64,000 nt of DNA, from assembly GCF_019263805.1 (NCBI RefSeq), contig NZ_CP079195.1:2653001-2717000 (forward strand). The letters run 5' to 3'. The stretch comes from Polaribacter sp. NJDZ03 (GTDB taxonomy: Bacteria > Bacteroidota > Bacteroidia > Flavobacteriales > Flavobacteriaceae). The notes under the pieces were generated by a model, which worked only from the letters and a program-made list of their open reading frames with translations, did not search any database and had not been told where the DNA came from. Every line of letters starts with the position of its first letter. The stretch's first letter is position 1. Of the stretch, positions 1 through 8,977 are shown piece by piece. The position numbers were made by a program, and so were the translations under genes.

Positions 1-1689
1 TTCCATTTCTGTATTTGTTATCTGTGAGTAACGCGCCATATCAGAATGTTTTAAAACTTCTATAAATTGAATAATTGTTGTTGATTCAACTTTTTTATTT
101 TCTAAAATTTCTGTAATTTTTTCTTTACTAATATCTGCTGTTTCAATACCTAATTTTGCTTTTAAGTAGTTGTGTAATGCTCTTTCTAAAGCTTCGTAAA
201 AAGCTTCTTTTTTACCTAATTGTTTTTGAGCTTCAGATAAATATTTTTTAGCTAATTTTTCTGCTTTTCTAAGCTTGTTACCTATAAGGTCATTACTTCT
301 TTCTTCATTCTTTTTAGCAATAAAAATACCAATAGGAATTGTTATTAAAGGTAATAATAATAAAATGTAAAATAAGTTAGACTTAAAGAAATCATCTGTG
401 TCTACAAGTTCTAAATTACTTTTTGTTTGTATGTATCTAAAATTATTACCTGTAGAAACTACATCTTGTTTTCGCGTAGCATTTGTATCTATTGCAGGTT
501 TTAATTCTTTTCCATCCAACACATCTACAAAGAAATCATCTGTTGTAATTGTATGGTATTTTTTTTCATTCGGATTAAAATAAGAGAAAGAAACATTTGG
601 TATTTTATATTTCCCTTTATACTGCGGAACTATGGTATATAAATCTGATACTTCACCAGAAATTCCACCAGCATTTATCTGTATTTTTTCTTTTCTTTCT
701 GGTTGATATTTTTCTAACTCAACAGGTGTTGTTACCTCTGGTAATTCAAATAATTTTAAGTTCCCCTTACCAGAAACAGCTACTTTAATTTGAGAACTTT
801 CATTGGCTTTTAAAACTCCCTTACTTAAGGTAACATTAAAATTAAAATCACCAACGGCACCTTTGTAGTTTGTTGGTTTTCCTTCTAAAGGAAGACTTCT
901 AGGGTTAATTATTTTTTTAGCTGATGCAAATTCTTTTTGAACATTTCTTGTAATTACATTTCCAAAAAAATCTGCTCTACCTGTAGGAACTCCAATAACA
1001 ATATCCATTTTCATTGGATCTATTGTTAAAACCCCTGTTTTTGTAGGTATTAATAATGCCTTCTGAAGCACGATATATCTATAATCTTCGCCATTATACT
1101 TCCCTATTTTTACAGGGTAATTATCTATTTTAATAGCTTGGTTCCAGAAACCATTGTATTTAGGAGCTTCTGTAACATTGGTATCATAGACGCTAACATT
1201 TTCACTAACATACAATCTATATTCTACATAAATACCTTCTCCCACATAAGGGCTAGATTTAGATATTTCTGCTACTAAATGAATATTTTGTTGAGCAATA
1301 TAATTTGGATCATTTGGGTTCTTAGGAATATCTACAGCATCTAAAACGATAATTTTTATAGGTTCTGTTTTTATGGTTTTACCAGAAATTTTAATACTTG
1401 CAGACCCAATAGTTAATTCTCCTTTTCTTTCTGGTTGAATAATGTAGGTGTAAGACTGTGAAAAGCTTGTTTTTCCATTTATCCAAGATTGACTAACAGA
1501 TTGGCTTGGACCTCCTACTACTTTAAAATTAGTAAAGCTAGGGGGAGAAAAGTTATCTCCACCTTGTTTGTTTATGGTAAACTCAATTCGTAATCGTTGG
1601 TTTACTGCCAATTTATTTTTGCTTACTGTGGCTGTTAAGGTAGCTTCTTGGGCAGCTACAAAAGTGGTTACGAAACAAAATATAAGCAT
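1..1689 (-). CDS. batD: BatD family protein (Bat aerotolerance operon), 3' end outside window
   Basis: The minus frame is open from the left edge to an ATG at 1689, giving 563 visible residues. It begins with a hydrophobic signal-type segment (MLIFCFVTTFVAAQ) followed by tandem beta-rich domains typical of BatD, for example NQRLRIEFTIN and YVEYRLYVSEN. A membrane helix lies near residues 449-467 (LFYILLLLPLITIPIGIF), followed by a charged cytoplasmic helical region (LRKAEKLAKKYLSEAQK). It is the last visible gene of the Bat operon, downstream of batC, and probably acts in the periplasm beside the BatA/BatB VWA proteins. The ATG has AAGGAG just upstream, which is unusual for this phylum. The frame also stays open to a TTG at 1767, which would add a longer N-terminus. 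The C-terminus is not visible. Confidence 0.88.
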   Translation of the reverse strand, partial: MLIFCFVTTFVAAQEATLTATVSKNKLAVNQRLRIEFTINKQGGDNFSPPSFTNFKVVGGPSQSVSQSWINGKTSFSQSYTYIIQPERKGELTIGSASIKISGKTIKTEPIKIIVLDAVDIPKNPNDPNYIAQQNIHLVAEISKSSPYVGEGIYVEYRLYVSENVSVYDTNVTEAPKYNGFWNQAIKIDNYPVKIGKYNGEDYRYIVLQKALLIPTKTGVLTIDPMKMDIVIGVPTGRADFFGNVITRNVQKEFASAKKIINPRSLPLEGKPTNYKGAVGDFNFNVTLSKGVLKANESSQIKVAVSGKGNLKLFELPEVTTPVELEKYQPERKEKIQINAGGISGEVSDLYTIVPQYKGKYKIPNVSFSYFNPNEKKYHTITTDDFFVDVLDGKELKPAIDTNATRKQDVVSTGNNFRYIQTKSNLELVDTDDFFKSNLFYILLLLPLITIPIGIFIAKKNEERSNDLIGNKLRKAEKLAKKYLSEAQKQLGKKEAFYEALERALHNYLKAKLGIETADISKEKITEILENKKVESTTIIQFIEVLKHSDMARYSQITNTEME

Positions 1690-1845
1690 TAAAGCTCCTT
1701 GAGATTTTCCTAACAAGGAGAACCAATCTTGAGTTTTACTTATTGTTTTAATTTTATAGGTATTCAATTTTGTACTTATTTTTTAAACAAACTAATTTTT
1801 AGAATATGATGTACGCTAGCTCCCAGAAAGAAGAATGGCAGATTT

Positions 1846-2664
1846 TTACCAATCTTTTTCTTGTTTTACTTTTTTGCCTTTTGCTTTTTGAGCATTCATT
1901 TTCTTTTGAGTTTTCTTTTCCTCATTATTTAAACTTTCTAGCAATTGCTTTACTTGTTCTGGAGACATTTTTCCTGGTTGAGGTTTTGGTTTTTCTTGTT
2001 CCTTTTTCTCATCTTTTTTAGGATCTTTATTTTTATCCTTCTTATCATCTCCCTTGCCGTCTTTGTCTTTCTCGTCTTTTTTGTCCTTATTATCTTTGTC
2101 TTTATTTTTGTCGTCTCCGTCTTTCTTATCGTCTTTGTCTTTCTTATCCTGGTCTTTTTTATCTTTATTGTCCTTATTTTTATCGTCTTTGTTATCTTGA
2201 TTTTCCTTTTCTAATAAAGATTGGGCAACGGCTAAATTATAACGAGTTTCATCATCATTAGGATTATTTCTTAAGGAATTTTTATAAGCATCTACTGCAG
2301 GTTGATATTGTTTTTGCTCCATCATTGCGTTACCAATGTTATGATACGCTTCTGCCTTAGTAAATTTGTCTTTTGCAGTTTCTGCAGTTAATTCGTATTG
2401 GGGTATTGCCTCTTTAAAATTATTGTTTTCATAAAGAGCATTTCCTAAATTATAAGACGCTTTATCGTATTTTGTATTATTTGCTAATGATTTTTGATAC
2501 GCAACAGAAGCATCTGTAAATTGTTTTTTATTGTAGAGATCATTTCCTTGTCTTAACAATTTTCTAGCTTCTCGTTGTAAGGCAATAGAATCTTTTTGTG
2601 CTAAAATTTCTTTCGGTGAAAATAGCATTAAGAAAACGATAAGGATGTATTGTAAAATCTTCAT
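1846..2664 (-). CDS. batC: BatC/BatE-type tetratricopeptide repeat protein
   Basis: A secreted or periplasmic TPR protein of the Bat operon. The chosen start gives a signal peptide (MKILQYILIVFLMLFSPKEILAQ); a second ATG seven codons upstream, at 2685, is possible but puts an acidic and basic stretch before the signal. TPR units occupy about residues 35-155 (YNKKQFTDASVAYQKSL, YENNNFKEAIPQYELTA, MEQKQYQPAVDAYKNSL). They are followed by about 75 residues made almost only of Lys, Asp, Asn and Gly, then a Lys/Gln-rich tail. The order batC then batD is standard, but batB is separated from batC here by a glycosyltransferase gene. The low-complexity linker is a polyampholyte and is probably disordered. 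Confidence 0.88.
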   Translation of the reverse strand: MKILQYILIVFLMLFSPKEILAQKDSIALQREARKLLRQGNDLYNKKQFTDASVAYQKSLANNTKYDKASYNLGNALYENNNFKEAIPQYELTAETAKDKFTKAEAYHNIGNAMMEQKQYQPAVDAYKNSLRNNPNDDETRYNLAVAQSLLEKENQDNKDDKNKDNKDKKDQDKKDKDDKKDGDDKNKDKDNKDKKDEKDKDGKGDDKKDKNKDPKKDEKKEQEKPKPQPGKMSPEQVKQLLESLNNEEKKTQKKMNAQKAKGKKVKQEKDW

Positions 2665-2872
2665 GTTATCTTTAACTTCTTTCATAATTTGTGTCTTTTT
2701 ACATAAAAGTAATGATTACAAAAGTAAGGTATTCAAAAAAAGAATTTTGTTAATAAGTTGTTATTTTTAAGGAGGCTAATATTCATTTTTTTAGGTTGCT
2801 TTTAGTAGTGTGTTGTAACAACGGTAAATGAGTTGAATTATAGAAGATTTGTCATTTTATTTCTCTAAACAA

Positions 2873-2920
2873 AAAAAACATCCAATAAAATCTGTTATAG
2901 ATTCTATTGGATGTTTTTTA
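2873..2920 (-). terminator. Intrinsic terminator after the glycosyltransferase gene
   Basis: Arms AACATCCAATA and TATTGGATGTT enclose a 17-base loop region that can pair further. On the minus strand the hairpin is followed by a long U tract (complement of the A run at 2871-2878). It lies just past the stop of the glycosyltransferase at 2972 and before batC. T residues also follow on the plus strand, so it could work in both directions. Confidence 0.85.
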
Positions 2921-2971
2921 TTACTATCGCTGCATATAAGTGCAGAACTGTATGTATTATATTTAATCTAC

Positions 2972-4366
2972 TTAAGCAGCTATTTCTCGAGTTAACCATC
3001 CGCTTTTACCGGCAGTTGCAATTGAGTAAGGTGTTATCCAGAATAAGCCAAAAGTATATAGTATGCTGTAAGAATATGCCCACAGCGCTTCTTTTAAATC
3101 ATATCTTTTAGTATAGAATAATACCGGGAATGTTGACACAATTAAAATACTTAATAACGTAGAACTGATAAACAAAACTGGGTGTGTAAAAACAAAAAAC
3201 ATCATAAATAATAAAAAAGGATATGACATGATCATTTTTATAGACTGATTTACAAATAACAATCTAGACCCGAATTTACTTCCTTCTCTAAAGTCTGTAA
3301 ATACATATTTATACATGGCAATGTTTTCTCTAACATTACTTCTTCCCCATCTAATAAACATTTTATATAACCCCTTGTAATCTTCTGGTACATTTGTATA
3401 AGCGTAAGCATTTTTTTGAAATAGCACGCTGTAACCTTGTTTTAAAATCATATTGGTTAATGCTCTGTCTTCTCCAATATCAGAAGCTTTACCCATAAAT
3501 TTTTGATCAATCCATTCTGGTAAGCACGCAAAAACGGCACTAGCTTTATAAGCGGCTAAAGCACCAGGTGTACATAAAACAGAATTTAAGCTGCTTTCTG
3601 CAGAACGTTTAAACTCAAAACTCATTACAAAACTTACATTTAGCATTTTAGGTAATAATGCTTTCTTATTATTCAAGACTTGAATATTACCAGCCACTGC
3701 ACCACATTTTTTATCAACAACAATAGGACTTACCAAATTACGAAGAGTATCTTTTTTTACTATAGAATCACTATCTACAGTTACAAATACTTCTCCTTTT
3801 CCCATATTAAAACCACGGTATAGAGCTTGTCTTTTACCCATGTTTTTGGGTTGTTGCATAATAGTTACTTGATCTCCTAAAAGTTTTTTAGCCTCTTTCA
3901 TCCAATGCCAAGTATCATCTTTACTACCATCATCTATAGATAATAATTGTAATTTTTCTTTAGGATAATCACTTTTAGCTAAACTTTTTAAAGTGTCCCA
4001 AACTTGTTTTCCTTCATTATAAGCTGGTACAATTACCGTAATTGTAGGTAATTCTTCATTACTTACAGATTCTATAGGTTTGTATTTAAAATACAAAAAC
4101 ACATCGTAAATAAAAGTTAATACTCCAAAAGCAAATAGTACTGCGGCTAGAGTAAAAAATATAAATCCAAACTTGTTATTTAATCTATCTAAATTAAATT
4201 TAGAAAAATCATCTTGTAATAAGTAAACTACATACGCAGCTCCAATCATTATAACAAAAGAGGCTACCAAAGTAAGGATAGCTTTAAAGTTAATTGGCGT
4301 ATTTATTTTATCTTCTATAGAAAATTTATTATTATTTAATTTTAAATTAAAGCTAGCTATTTTCAT
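2972..4366 (-). CDS. Processive family 2 glycosyltransferase (hyaluronan/chitin/poly-GlcNAc synthase type)
   Basis: A membrane glycosyltransferase of 464 residues. Two N-terminal membrane helices (about 27-50 and 66-93) precede a GT2 domain with IDDGS (144-148), DSDS (198-201), GED (298-300) and FIRWGRSN (337-344). The last corresponds to the QxxRW motif of processive synthases, with Met in place of the first Gln. Several helices follow (about 370-455). The family polymerises sugars from nucleotide donors across the inner membrane; the product cannot be told from sequence. The gene sits between batB and batC on the same strand, has a hairpin on each side and a cluster of dyads upstream, so it is probably its own transcription unit. 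No PgaB-like or BcsB-like partner is adjacent. Confidence 0.87.
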   Translation of the reverse strand: MKIASFNLKLNNNKFSIEDKINTPINFKAILTLVASFVIMIGAAYVVYLLQDDFSKFNLDRLNNKFGFIFFTLAAVLFAFGVLTFIYDVFLYFKYKPIESVSNEELPTITVIVPAYNEGKQVWDTLKSLAKSDYPKEKLQLLSIDDGSKDDTWHWMKEAKKLLGDQVTIMQQPKNMGKRQALYRGFNMGKGEVFVTVDSDSIVKKDTLRNLVSPIVVDKKCGAVAGNIQVLNNKKALLPKMLNVSFVMSFEFKRSAESSLNSVLCTPGALAAYKASAVFACLPEWIDQKFMGKASDIGEDRALTNMILKQGYSVLFQKNAYAYTNVPEDYKGLYKMFIRWGRSNVRENIAMYKYVFTDFREGSKFGSRLLFVNQSIKMIMSYPFLLFMMFFVFTHPVLFISSTLLSILIVSTFPVLFYTKRYDLKEALWAYSYSILYTFGLFWITPYSIATAGKSGWLTREIAA

Positions 4367-4449
4367 GTTGATTATTAATTAGTTCTTCTTGTACTAATAT
4401 TAAATCAATTTACGTACCATTAGTAGTTGTACCTTGTTTATAGGGAGTT

Positions 4450-4520
4450 ACCTTTTTTAAGGTTTTTAATGTGTGTATTTTTTACCCACTTAGTGAGTAA
4501 AAAGTATACCTTATTAGGTA
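4450..4520. promoter_or_regulatory. Cluster of inverted repeats upstream of the glycosyltransferase (candidate operator)
   Basis: Three dyads lie in 71 bases. ACCTTTTTTAAGGT is at 4450-4463, a 21-base near-perfect palindrome (TTTACYCACT arms around one T) at 4481-4501, and TACCTTATTAGGTA at 4507-4520. The outer two share ACCT...AGGT ends. They lie 84-154 bases upstream of the ATG at 4366. No clear TAnnTTTG box was found nearby. The rest of the gene-free stretch 4367-4705 holds only the hairpin at 4579-4613. Confidence 0.4.
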
Positions 4521-4578
4521 AAGAGCATACACAGTTATCTTTTTTGATAAAGTTTTTTCTGATGAATGTATTAAAACG

Positions 4579-4613
4579 AATGAGCCGATTAAAAAGTATT
4601 AATCGGCTCATTT
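4579..4613 (-). terminator. Hairpin terminator after batB
   Basis: Arms AATGAGCCGATT and AATCGGCTCATT around a short A-rich loop form a 12-13 bp stem, about 95 bases past the batB stop. The U run after the stem is short (TTTTAA on the minus strand). It separates the batA-batB transcript from the glycosyltransferase gene. Confidence 0.6.
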
Positions 4614-4705
4614 AAAATTTTACTTTATAAAAAAAATCTAATTATTTAAGAAATTAGTTTCTCTAGTTTAATAGATTACTTGGTAGCTAACATTGAAAGA
4701 AATTA

Positions 4706-5752
4706 TTATTTCTTCGTTTTTTCTTCATCAAACAAATCTACTTTTCGCAACCATTTGGTTTTCTTATCAAATAATAAAATATCAATCACTAAGAATAGCA
4801 ATCCAATTGCAACAAACCATTGAAATTGGTCTTTGTAATCGGAAAATTGTTTTGTTTCGAATTCGCTTTTTTCAGCATTAGCAATAATATCTGCAATTAC
4901 TGTTACCGGTTTTTCTGTAATGTTACCATCAATATATGTGCCATTTGCTGCATCTGCAATGCCTTGTAATACATCTGGCATACGTTTGGTAATTACAGTC
5001 TCTCCTTTATTGTCTTTCTTGTAACCAATCATAGAGCCATTTAGGCGCATGGGTATTGGTCCTCCGTTTTCTGTACCTACACCAATTGTATAAATTTTTA
5101 CGCCCTCTTCGGTTAATGTTTGTGCTACTTGTTTTGTTTCTTCTTGATGATCTTCACCATCAGAAATAATAATTAAAAAACGGTTGGTTTGTTCATCATT
5201 ATTATAATAGGTTTTTGCTAATTCTAACGCTCCATTGATGTCTGTACCTTGGCTAGAAACCATATCTGGATTCGCGTTTTGCAAAAACATATTTGCTGCA
5301 GCATGATCTGTGGTTATTGGTAAAAGCGGATATGCATTTCCAGCATAAATAATAATACCAACTCTATCTGAGCCTAATTTATCAATTGTTTTAGAGATAA
5401 TTTGTTTCGCTTTTTCTAGTCGGTTTGGCGCAATGTCTTCTGCCAACATACTTTTAGAAACATCTAATGCAAAAACAATATCTACACCTTCTCTTTTTAC
5501 GGTTTGTAATTTGGTTCCCATTTTAGGGTTTACTAAAGCAATTACTAAAAAAGTAATTCCTAAAAGTAAAAATACCAGTTTTAAAACCGATTTAAATGTG
5601 GATGAATTTGGAGCTAAATTTTTAAGTAAATTTAAATCAGCAAATTTTTTCTGTGTTCTTTTTTTCCACCATAAAACCAACAAGAAAACAACAATCATTG
5701 CTGGAATGATTATTAAAAGTGAAAAATAAATTGGTTCTTCTATCTTATACAT
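4706..5752 (-). CDS. batB: BatB, VWA domain membrane protein
   Basis: An inner membrane von Willebrand factor A protein of 348 residues, the normal BatB length. Helices lie near 8-28 and 56-75, and a C-terminal one near 315-332. The VWA domain has the metal-binding MIDAS motif DVSKS (D97, S99, S101), a TDING segment and the acidic IISDGEDHQ segment. Bat proteins are linked to aerotolerance and envelope stress in Bacteroides; the molecular role is unresolved, and a MoxR-assisted assembly function is the usual idea. It follows batA on the same strand, across a repeat-bearing spacer of about 150 bases. Confidence 0.92.
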   Translation of the reverse strand: MYKIEEPIYFSLLIIIPAMIVVFLLVLWWKKRTQKKFADLNLLKNLAPNSSTFKSVLKLVFLLLGITFLVIALVNPKMGTKLQTVKREGVDIVFALDVSKSMLAEDIAPNRLEKAKQIISKTIDKLGSDRVGIIIYAGNAYPLLPITTDHAAANMFLQNANPDMVSSQGTDINGALELAKTYYNNDEQTNRFLIIISDGEDHQEETKQVAQTLTEEGVKIYTIGVGTENGGPIPMRLNGSMIGYKKDNKGETVITKRMPDVLQGIADAANGTYIDGNITEKPVTVIADIIANAEKSEFETKQFSDYKDQFQWFVAIGLLFLVIDILLFDKKTKWLRKVDLFDEEKTKK

Positions 5753-5783
5753 TGTTTTATTGTGTAATCGTTTTTTATTTATG

Positions 5784-5885
5784 TTGTCACATCGAGTGAA
5801 TTTGATTTTTTATCAAATTTGTATCGAGATGCTTTAAATGTTCTCGATACAATTTTTTCGTTCCTCAAAAATCACTCGAACTAAC
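5784..5885. repeat. Dispersed palindromic repeat (family A) between batA and batB
   Basis: Two half-units in inverted order: TCGAGTGA is mirrored by TCACTCGA at 5872-5879, and TATCGAGA at 5822-5829 by TCTCGATA at 5842-5849. Related units occur at 13994-14040 and 14243-14290. In the batA-batB transcript it would fold into a large hairpin. It resembles the abundant TCGAG/CTCGA intergenic repeats of flavobacteria. Confidence 0.75.
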
Positions 5886-5904
5886 ATTATATTTTTCTAA
5901 TTTT

Positions 5905-6921
5905 TTAAATGAATGATTTAAAAATGGTGTTTCTCAACAAAAACTCTAATAACAAGAATCCTAATCCTAAAAAGATGAAAATTCTATATTTTTCTTGATA
6001 ATTGTAATATTTAAACTCTTCTATCTTTGTTTTTTCGAGCTTGTCAATTTCATCATAAATCTCTTTTAATGACTCATTGTCTGTAGCTCTAAAGTATTTA
6101 CCTTGGGTTTCGGTAGCTATTTCTTTAAGCAGTTCCTCATCAATTTCTACGGGGAGTTTTCTAAATTGTAATTCTCCTGTTCTTGGATCTTTACTGTAAG
6201 GAAAATCTGCCATTCCATTAGTTCCTAGTCCTATGGTATAGGTTTTAATTTCTAGTTCTTTTGCAAGTTCTGTGGCTGTTCTTGGGTCTATGTTACCCGA
6301 GTTATTTACACCGTCTGTTAATAAGATAATAACCTTACTTTTTGCGGTACTTTCTTTTAACCTGTTCACCGCAGAACCTAATCCCATTCCTATTGCTGTT
6401 CCACCTTCTAATTGTCCCCATTTAAGCTCAGAAATAGTTCGTTTTACAATTCCTTTATCGCTTGTAATTGGTGTTTGTGTAAAGCTTTCTCCAGCATACA
6501 CTACAATTCCTATTCTGTCGTTTGGTCTTCTATCTACAAAATCTATAGCTACTTTTTTCAGCGCTTCTAATCTGTTAGGCTTTAAATCTTTTGCTAACAT
6601 ACTGGCAGAGACATCAATTGCCATTACAATATCTATCCCTTTATTGCTTTTTGTTTTTTTACTTACAGCAACGTTTCTAGGTCTTGCTAAAGCAACAATA
6701 ATTGCAACTAAGGCCAGTATTCTTAAAAGGTATAATACTGGTTTTAATTTTGATAAAAGCGAGTCTGTTTTAAAACCTTTTATACTTGGCATTGTTAATA
6801 CTGCTGCATCTTTTTTGCGCATAAAAAAATGCCAGACCGCTACAAGTGGAATTAAAATTAGCAGCCACAAAAACTCCGGATTATGAAACTCAAAATTACT
6901 CCAATTCATCATTTTCTTCAA
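5905..6921 (-). CDS. batA: BatA, VWA domain membrane protein
   Basis: A 338-residue paralog of BatB. Membrane helices lie near 17-33 and 62-80, with a C-terminal one near 313-330. The VWA domain has the MIDAS motif DVSAS (D103, S105, S107), the GGTAIG segment and the LLTDGVNNSG segment. It overlaps the preceding gene by 26 bases if the first ATG is used. Internal Met codons 4 and 5 would shorten the overlap without touching the first helix. This is a standard member of the moxR-DUF58-batA-batB operon. Confidence 0.92.
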   Translation of the reverse strand: MKKMMNWSNFEFHNPEFLWLLILIPLVAVWHFFMRKKDAAVLTMPSIKGFKTDSLLSKLKPVLYLLRILALVAIIVALARPRNVAVSKKTKSNKGIDIVMAIDVSASMLAKDLKPNRLEALKKVAIDFVDRRPNDRIGIVVYAGESFTQTPITSDKGIVKRTISELKWGQLEGGTAIGMGLGSAVNRLKESTAKSKVIILLTDGVNNSGNIDPRTATELAKELEIKTYTIGLGTNGMADFPYSKDPRTGELQFRKLPVEIDEELLKEIATETQGKYFRATDNESLKEIYDEIDKLEKTKIEEFKYYNYQEKYRIFIFLGLGFLLLEFLLRNTIFKSFI

Positions 6922-7897
6922 TAATTGGTTTAGGTTTTAAATTACTCACAATATCCTGAGCATCTTTTCTATCTTCTTCTATTTCTATAGCTAAAGGTTT
7001 CGATTTTGCAAATTTTACCAAATCTGCTTCTCGTAACAAATCTCTTAACTTTTTAATAGTATCTTCTGATGTTTGTATGGTTTCTGCATCTTTAAAGTCT
7101 TTTAGCATATCTAAAACTTCGTCAGTTGTTTTTTCTAAAGCAGGTACTTTTAATTCTCGCTCAATATAACCACGTACAATTTCTGTTAATTCAGAATAGT
7201 ATTCTTTCACTTTATTGTTTTGCCACAATAATTTTTCGTCTAATTCATTTAGTTTTAAAATAGCTTCATCATAAGGAGGCATTGCTTTATAAGTATCTTC
7301 CTCCACTTTTTCTTTTCTTTTTCTGATGACAAACCAATAAATCCAGAAACCGATAATTGCTAATGCTGCTAAAAGTATGTAAAGGTATATTTTGAAATCA
7401 TCAAAAGTATATGGTTCTGCCTTTATAGATTTAATAGGAAACTTCTTAACTTTAGTGGTGTCAATAGCAATAGTAGCTACATTTACTAGTAAAGAGTCGG
7501 TTAAATAAGCTTGGTTTTTTACAAAAATTTGTTGTTGCGGAATGTAAAACGCACCACTATCAAAACCTGTTAAAATATACTTTCTAATTAATGAGTTTTT
7601 TACAGTATCTACTTTGGTAGAGTCTATAATTTCTAAGCCTTTTAGAAGTAATTTAGGTAAGATTACATTCTGTGTGTCATCCACAGTAATCTTTAAATTG
7701 AATTGTTCACCAATTCTAATATTAGTGGTGTCAATTTCTGCTTTTACCACTGGTTTTTGTGCAAAACTTATGGTAGAAACGAATAGAATAAATAAAAAGC
7801 CTATCTCTCTAACTCTCTTTCCGAAGGAAAGAAAGCACTTAGCTTGTGATTTATTATCACTTTTTTTCAACTCGAAATATGTATTATTTTTTTTCAA
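6896..7897 (-). CDS. Bat-operon membrane protein with short BatD-like and DUF4381-like parts
   Basis: 333 residues. A hydrophobic signal-like stretch at 33-47 (GFLFILFVSTISFAQ) is followed by a periplasmic beta-rich domain (about 48-150, including IRIGEQFNLKITVDD). A membrane helix (about 172-191) and a cytoplasmic helical domain follow (YYSELTEIVRGYIERELKV, then LRDLLREADLVKFAKSKP), matching the DUF4381-like proteins found between DUF58 and batA in Bacteroidota. The first 30 residues precede the signal sequence and include a palindromic spacer (TTTCCGAAGGAAA near 7818-7831), so the annotated N-terminus may be longer than the real one. No other ATG, GTG or TTG is obvious just before the signal. 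Confidence 0.85.
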   Translation of the reverse strand: MKKNNTYFELKKSDNKSQAKCFLSFGKRVREIGFLFILFVSTISFAQKPVVKAEIDTTNIRIGEQFNLKITVDDTQNVILPKLLLKGLEIIDSTKVDTVKNSLIRKYILTGFDSGAFYIPQQQIFVKNQAYLTDSLLVNVATIAIDTTKVKKFPIKSIKAEPYTFDDFKIYLYILLAALAIIGFWIYWFVIRKRKEKVEEDTYKAMPPYDEAILKLNELDEKLLWQNNKVKEYYSELTEIVRGYIERELKVPALEKTTDEVLDMLKDFKDAETIQTSEDTIKKLRDLLREADLVKFAKSKPLAIEIEEDRKDAQDIVSNLKPKPIIEENDELE

Positions 7898-8006
7898 CTT
7901 TTAATTTTCTCTGTTTTTTTATTTAGCTTTCATACAGTTTCCAGCATGAGTTTCTTCCTGGAGCCTGCATTGAGCGCAGACGAAATGGGAAGATTAAGAT
8001 GGGCTT

Positions 8007-8876
8007 TTACCTTCCTTTATGTTTAAAATAACCTAATAATTTTTTTACGTAGTTTTCGTCAACTCTGGTGTTAACAGTTCCTGCGCCACTTCTTTTAAAC
8101 ATGTTTGTGTAATAATCTGCCAAACGTAAAGCATTTGCTTTGTAGCTTGTTCTTACAGATTTAGAGGCGGTGTTTATTAACTGTACATTACCAGTTTCTG
8201 AATCTAACATGGGTACCATTCCTAAATTAGGAATTTCTTCATCGTGTTTGTCAAAAACTCGAACTCCTGTTAAATCGTGTTTTTTAGCTGCAATTTTTAG
8301 TGTTTTTTCGTAATCATCATCCATAAAATCGGATAACATAAAAACAATGGCTCTTTTTTTCATCACACTAGATAAAAATTTTAAAGCGGCAGCAATATTG
8401 GTTTTTTTACTTTTAGGTTTAAATTCTATCAGTTCTCTAATAATTCTTAAAACGTGACTTTTTCCTTTCTTAGGGGGAATAAAAAGCTCTACATCATCAG
8501 AAAATAAAATTAAACCTACTTTATCGTTATTCTGTGTAGCAGAAAAAGCCAATGTTGCAGCAATTTCTGTAACCGTATCTTTTTTAAATTGTGTAGATGT
8601 ACCAAATAATTCAGAACCAGAAACATCTACTAAAAGCATCATGGTTAACTCACGTTCTTCTTCAAAAACCTTTATATAAGGCTCATTATAGCGTGCGGTA
8701 ACATTCCAGTCAATTGCTCTAACATCATCGCCAAATTGGTATTGTCTTACTTCAGAAAAAGTCATACCACGCCCTTTGAAAGATGAATGGTATTCACCTC
8801 CAAAAATATCATTAGACAAACGTTTTGTCTTAATTTCTATTTTACGAACTTTTTTAAGTATCTCCTTAGTTTGCAA
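8007..8876 (-). CDS. DUF58 domain protein of the Bat/MoxR operon
   Basis: A soluble VWA-like DUF58 protein. The signature SSFKGRGMTFSEVRQYQFGD is followed by DVRAIDWNVTAR and then LLVDVSGSE. I chose the TTG at 8876 because it gives MQTKEILKKVRKIEIKTKRL, the usual N-terminus of this family. The frame stays open to an ATG at 8954, which would add 26 residues encoded by an imperfect direct repeat (AATTACACG.TT...CAACAATTAAA). DUF58 proteins accompany MoxR ATPases and are thought to bridge them to the membrane VWA proteins. The gap to moxR is about 100 bases. Confidence 0.88.
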   Translation of the reverse strand: MQTKEILKKVRKIEIKTKRLSNDIFGGEYHSSFKGRGMTFSEVRQYQFGDDVRAIDWNVTARYNEPYIKVFEEERELTMMLLVDVSGSELFGTSTQFKKDTVTEIAATLAFSATQNNDKVGLILFSDDVELFIPPKKGKSHVLRIIRELIEFKPKSKKTNIAAALKFLSSVMKKRAIVFMLSDFMDDDYEKTLKIAAKKHDLTGVRVFDKHDEEIPNLGMVPMLDSETGNVQLINTASKSVRTSYKANALRLADYYTNMFKRSGAGTVNTRVDENYVKKLLGYFKHKGR

Positions 8877-8977
8877 CGTGTAATTGTTTAATTGTTGAAG
8901 CGTGTAATTGAATCGGTTTTTTTTAAAACATGAGTAAGCAACTGCCAACTGCAACTGTTTTTACTGCCAACTTTTTG

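Noticed and set aside
1945..2214. Plus-strand ORF of 89 residues made almost only of Phe, Leu, Ile and Val
   Set aside because: It is the antisense shadow of the Lys/Asp codon repeats in batC; composition is an artefact.
4427..4615. ORF of 62 residues in the batB-glycosyltransferase spacer
   Set aside because: It covers dyads and a terminator hairpin, and the residues show no domain or signal.
5433..5729. Plus-strand ORF opposite batB
   Set aside because: Antisense shadow of a well-supported gene.
6272..6886. Plus-strand ORF of 204 residues opposite batA
   Set aside because: It lies wholly antisense to batA, which has clear VWA motifs; no family features or start context.
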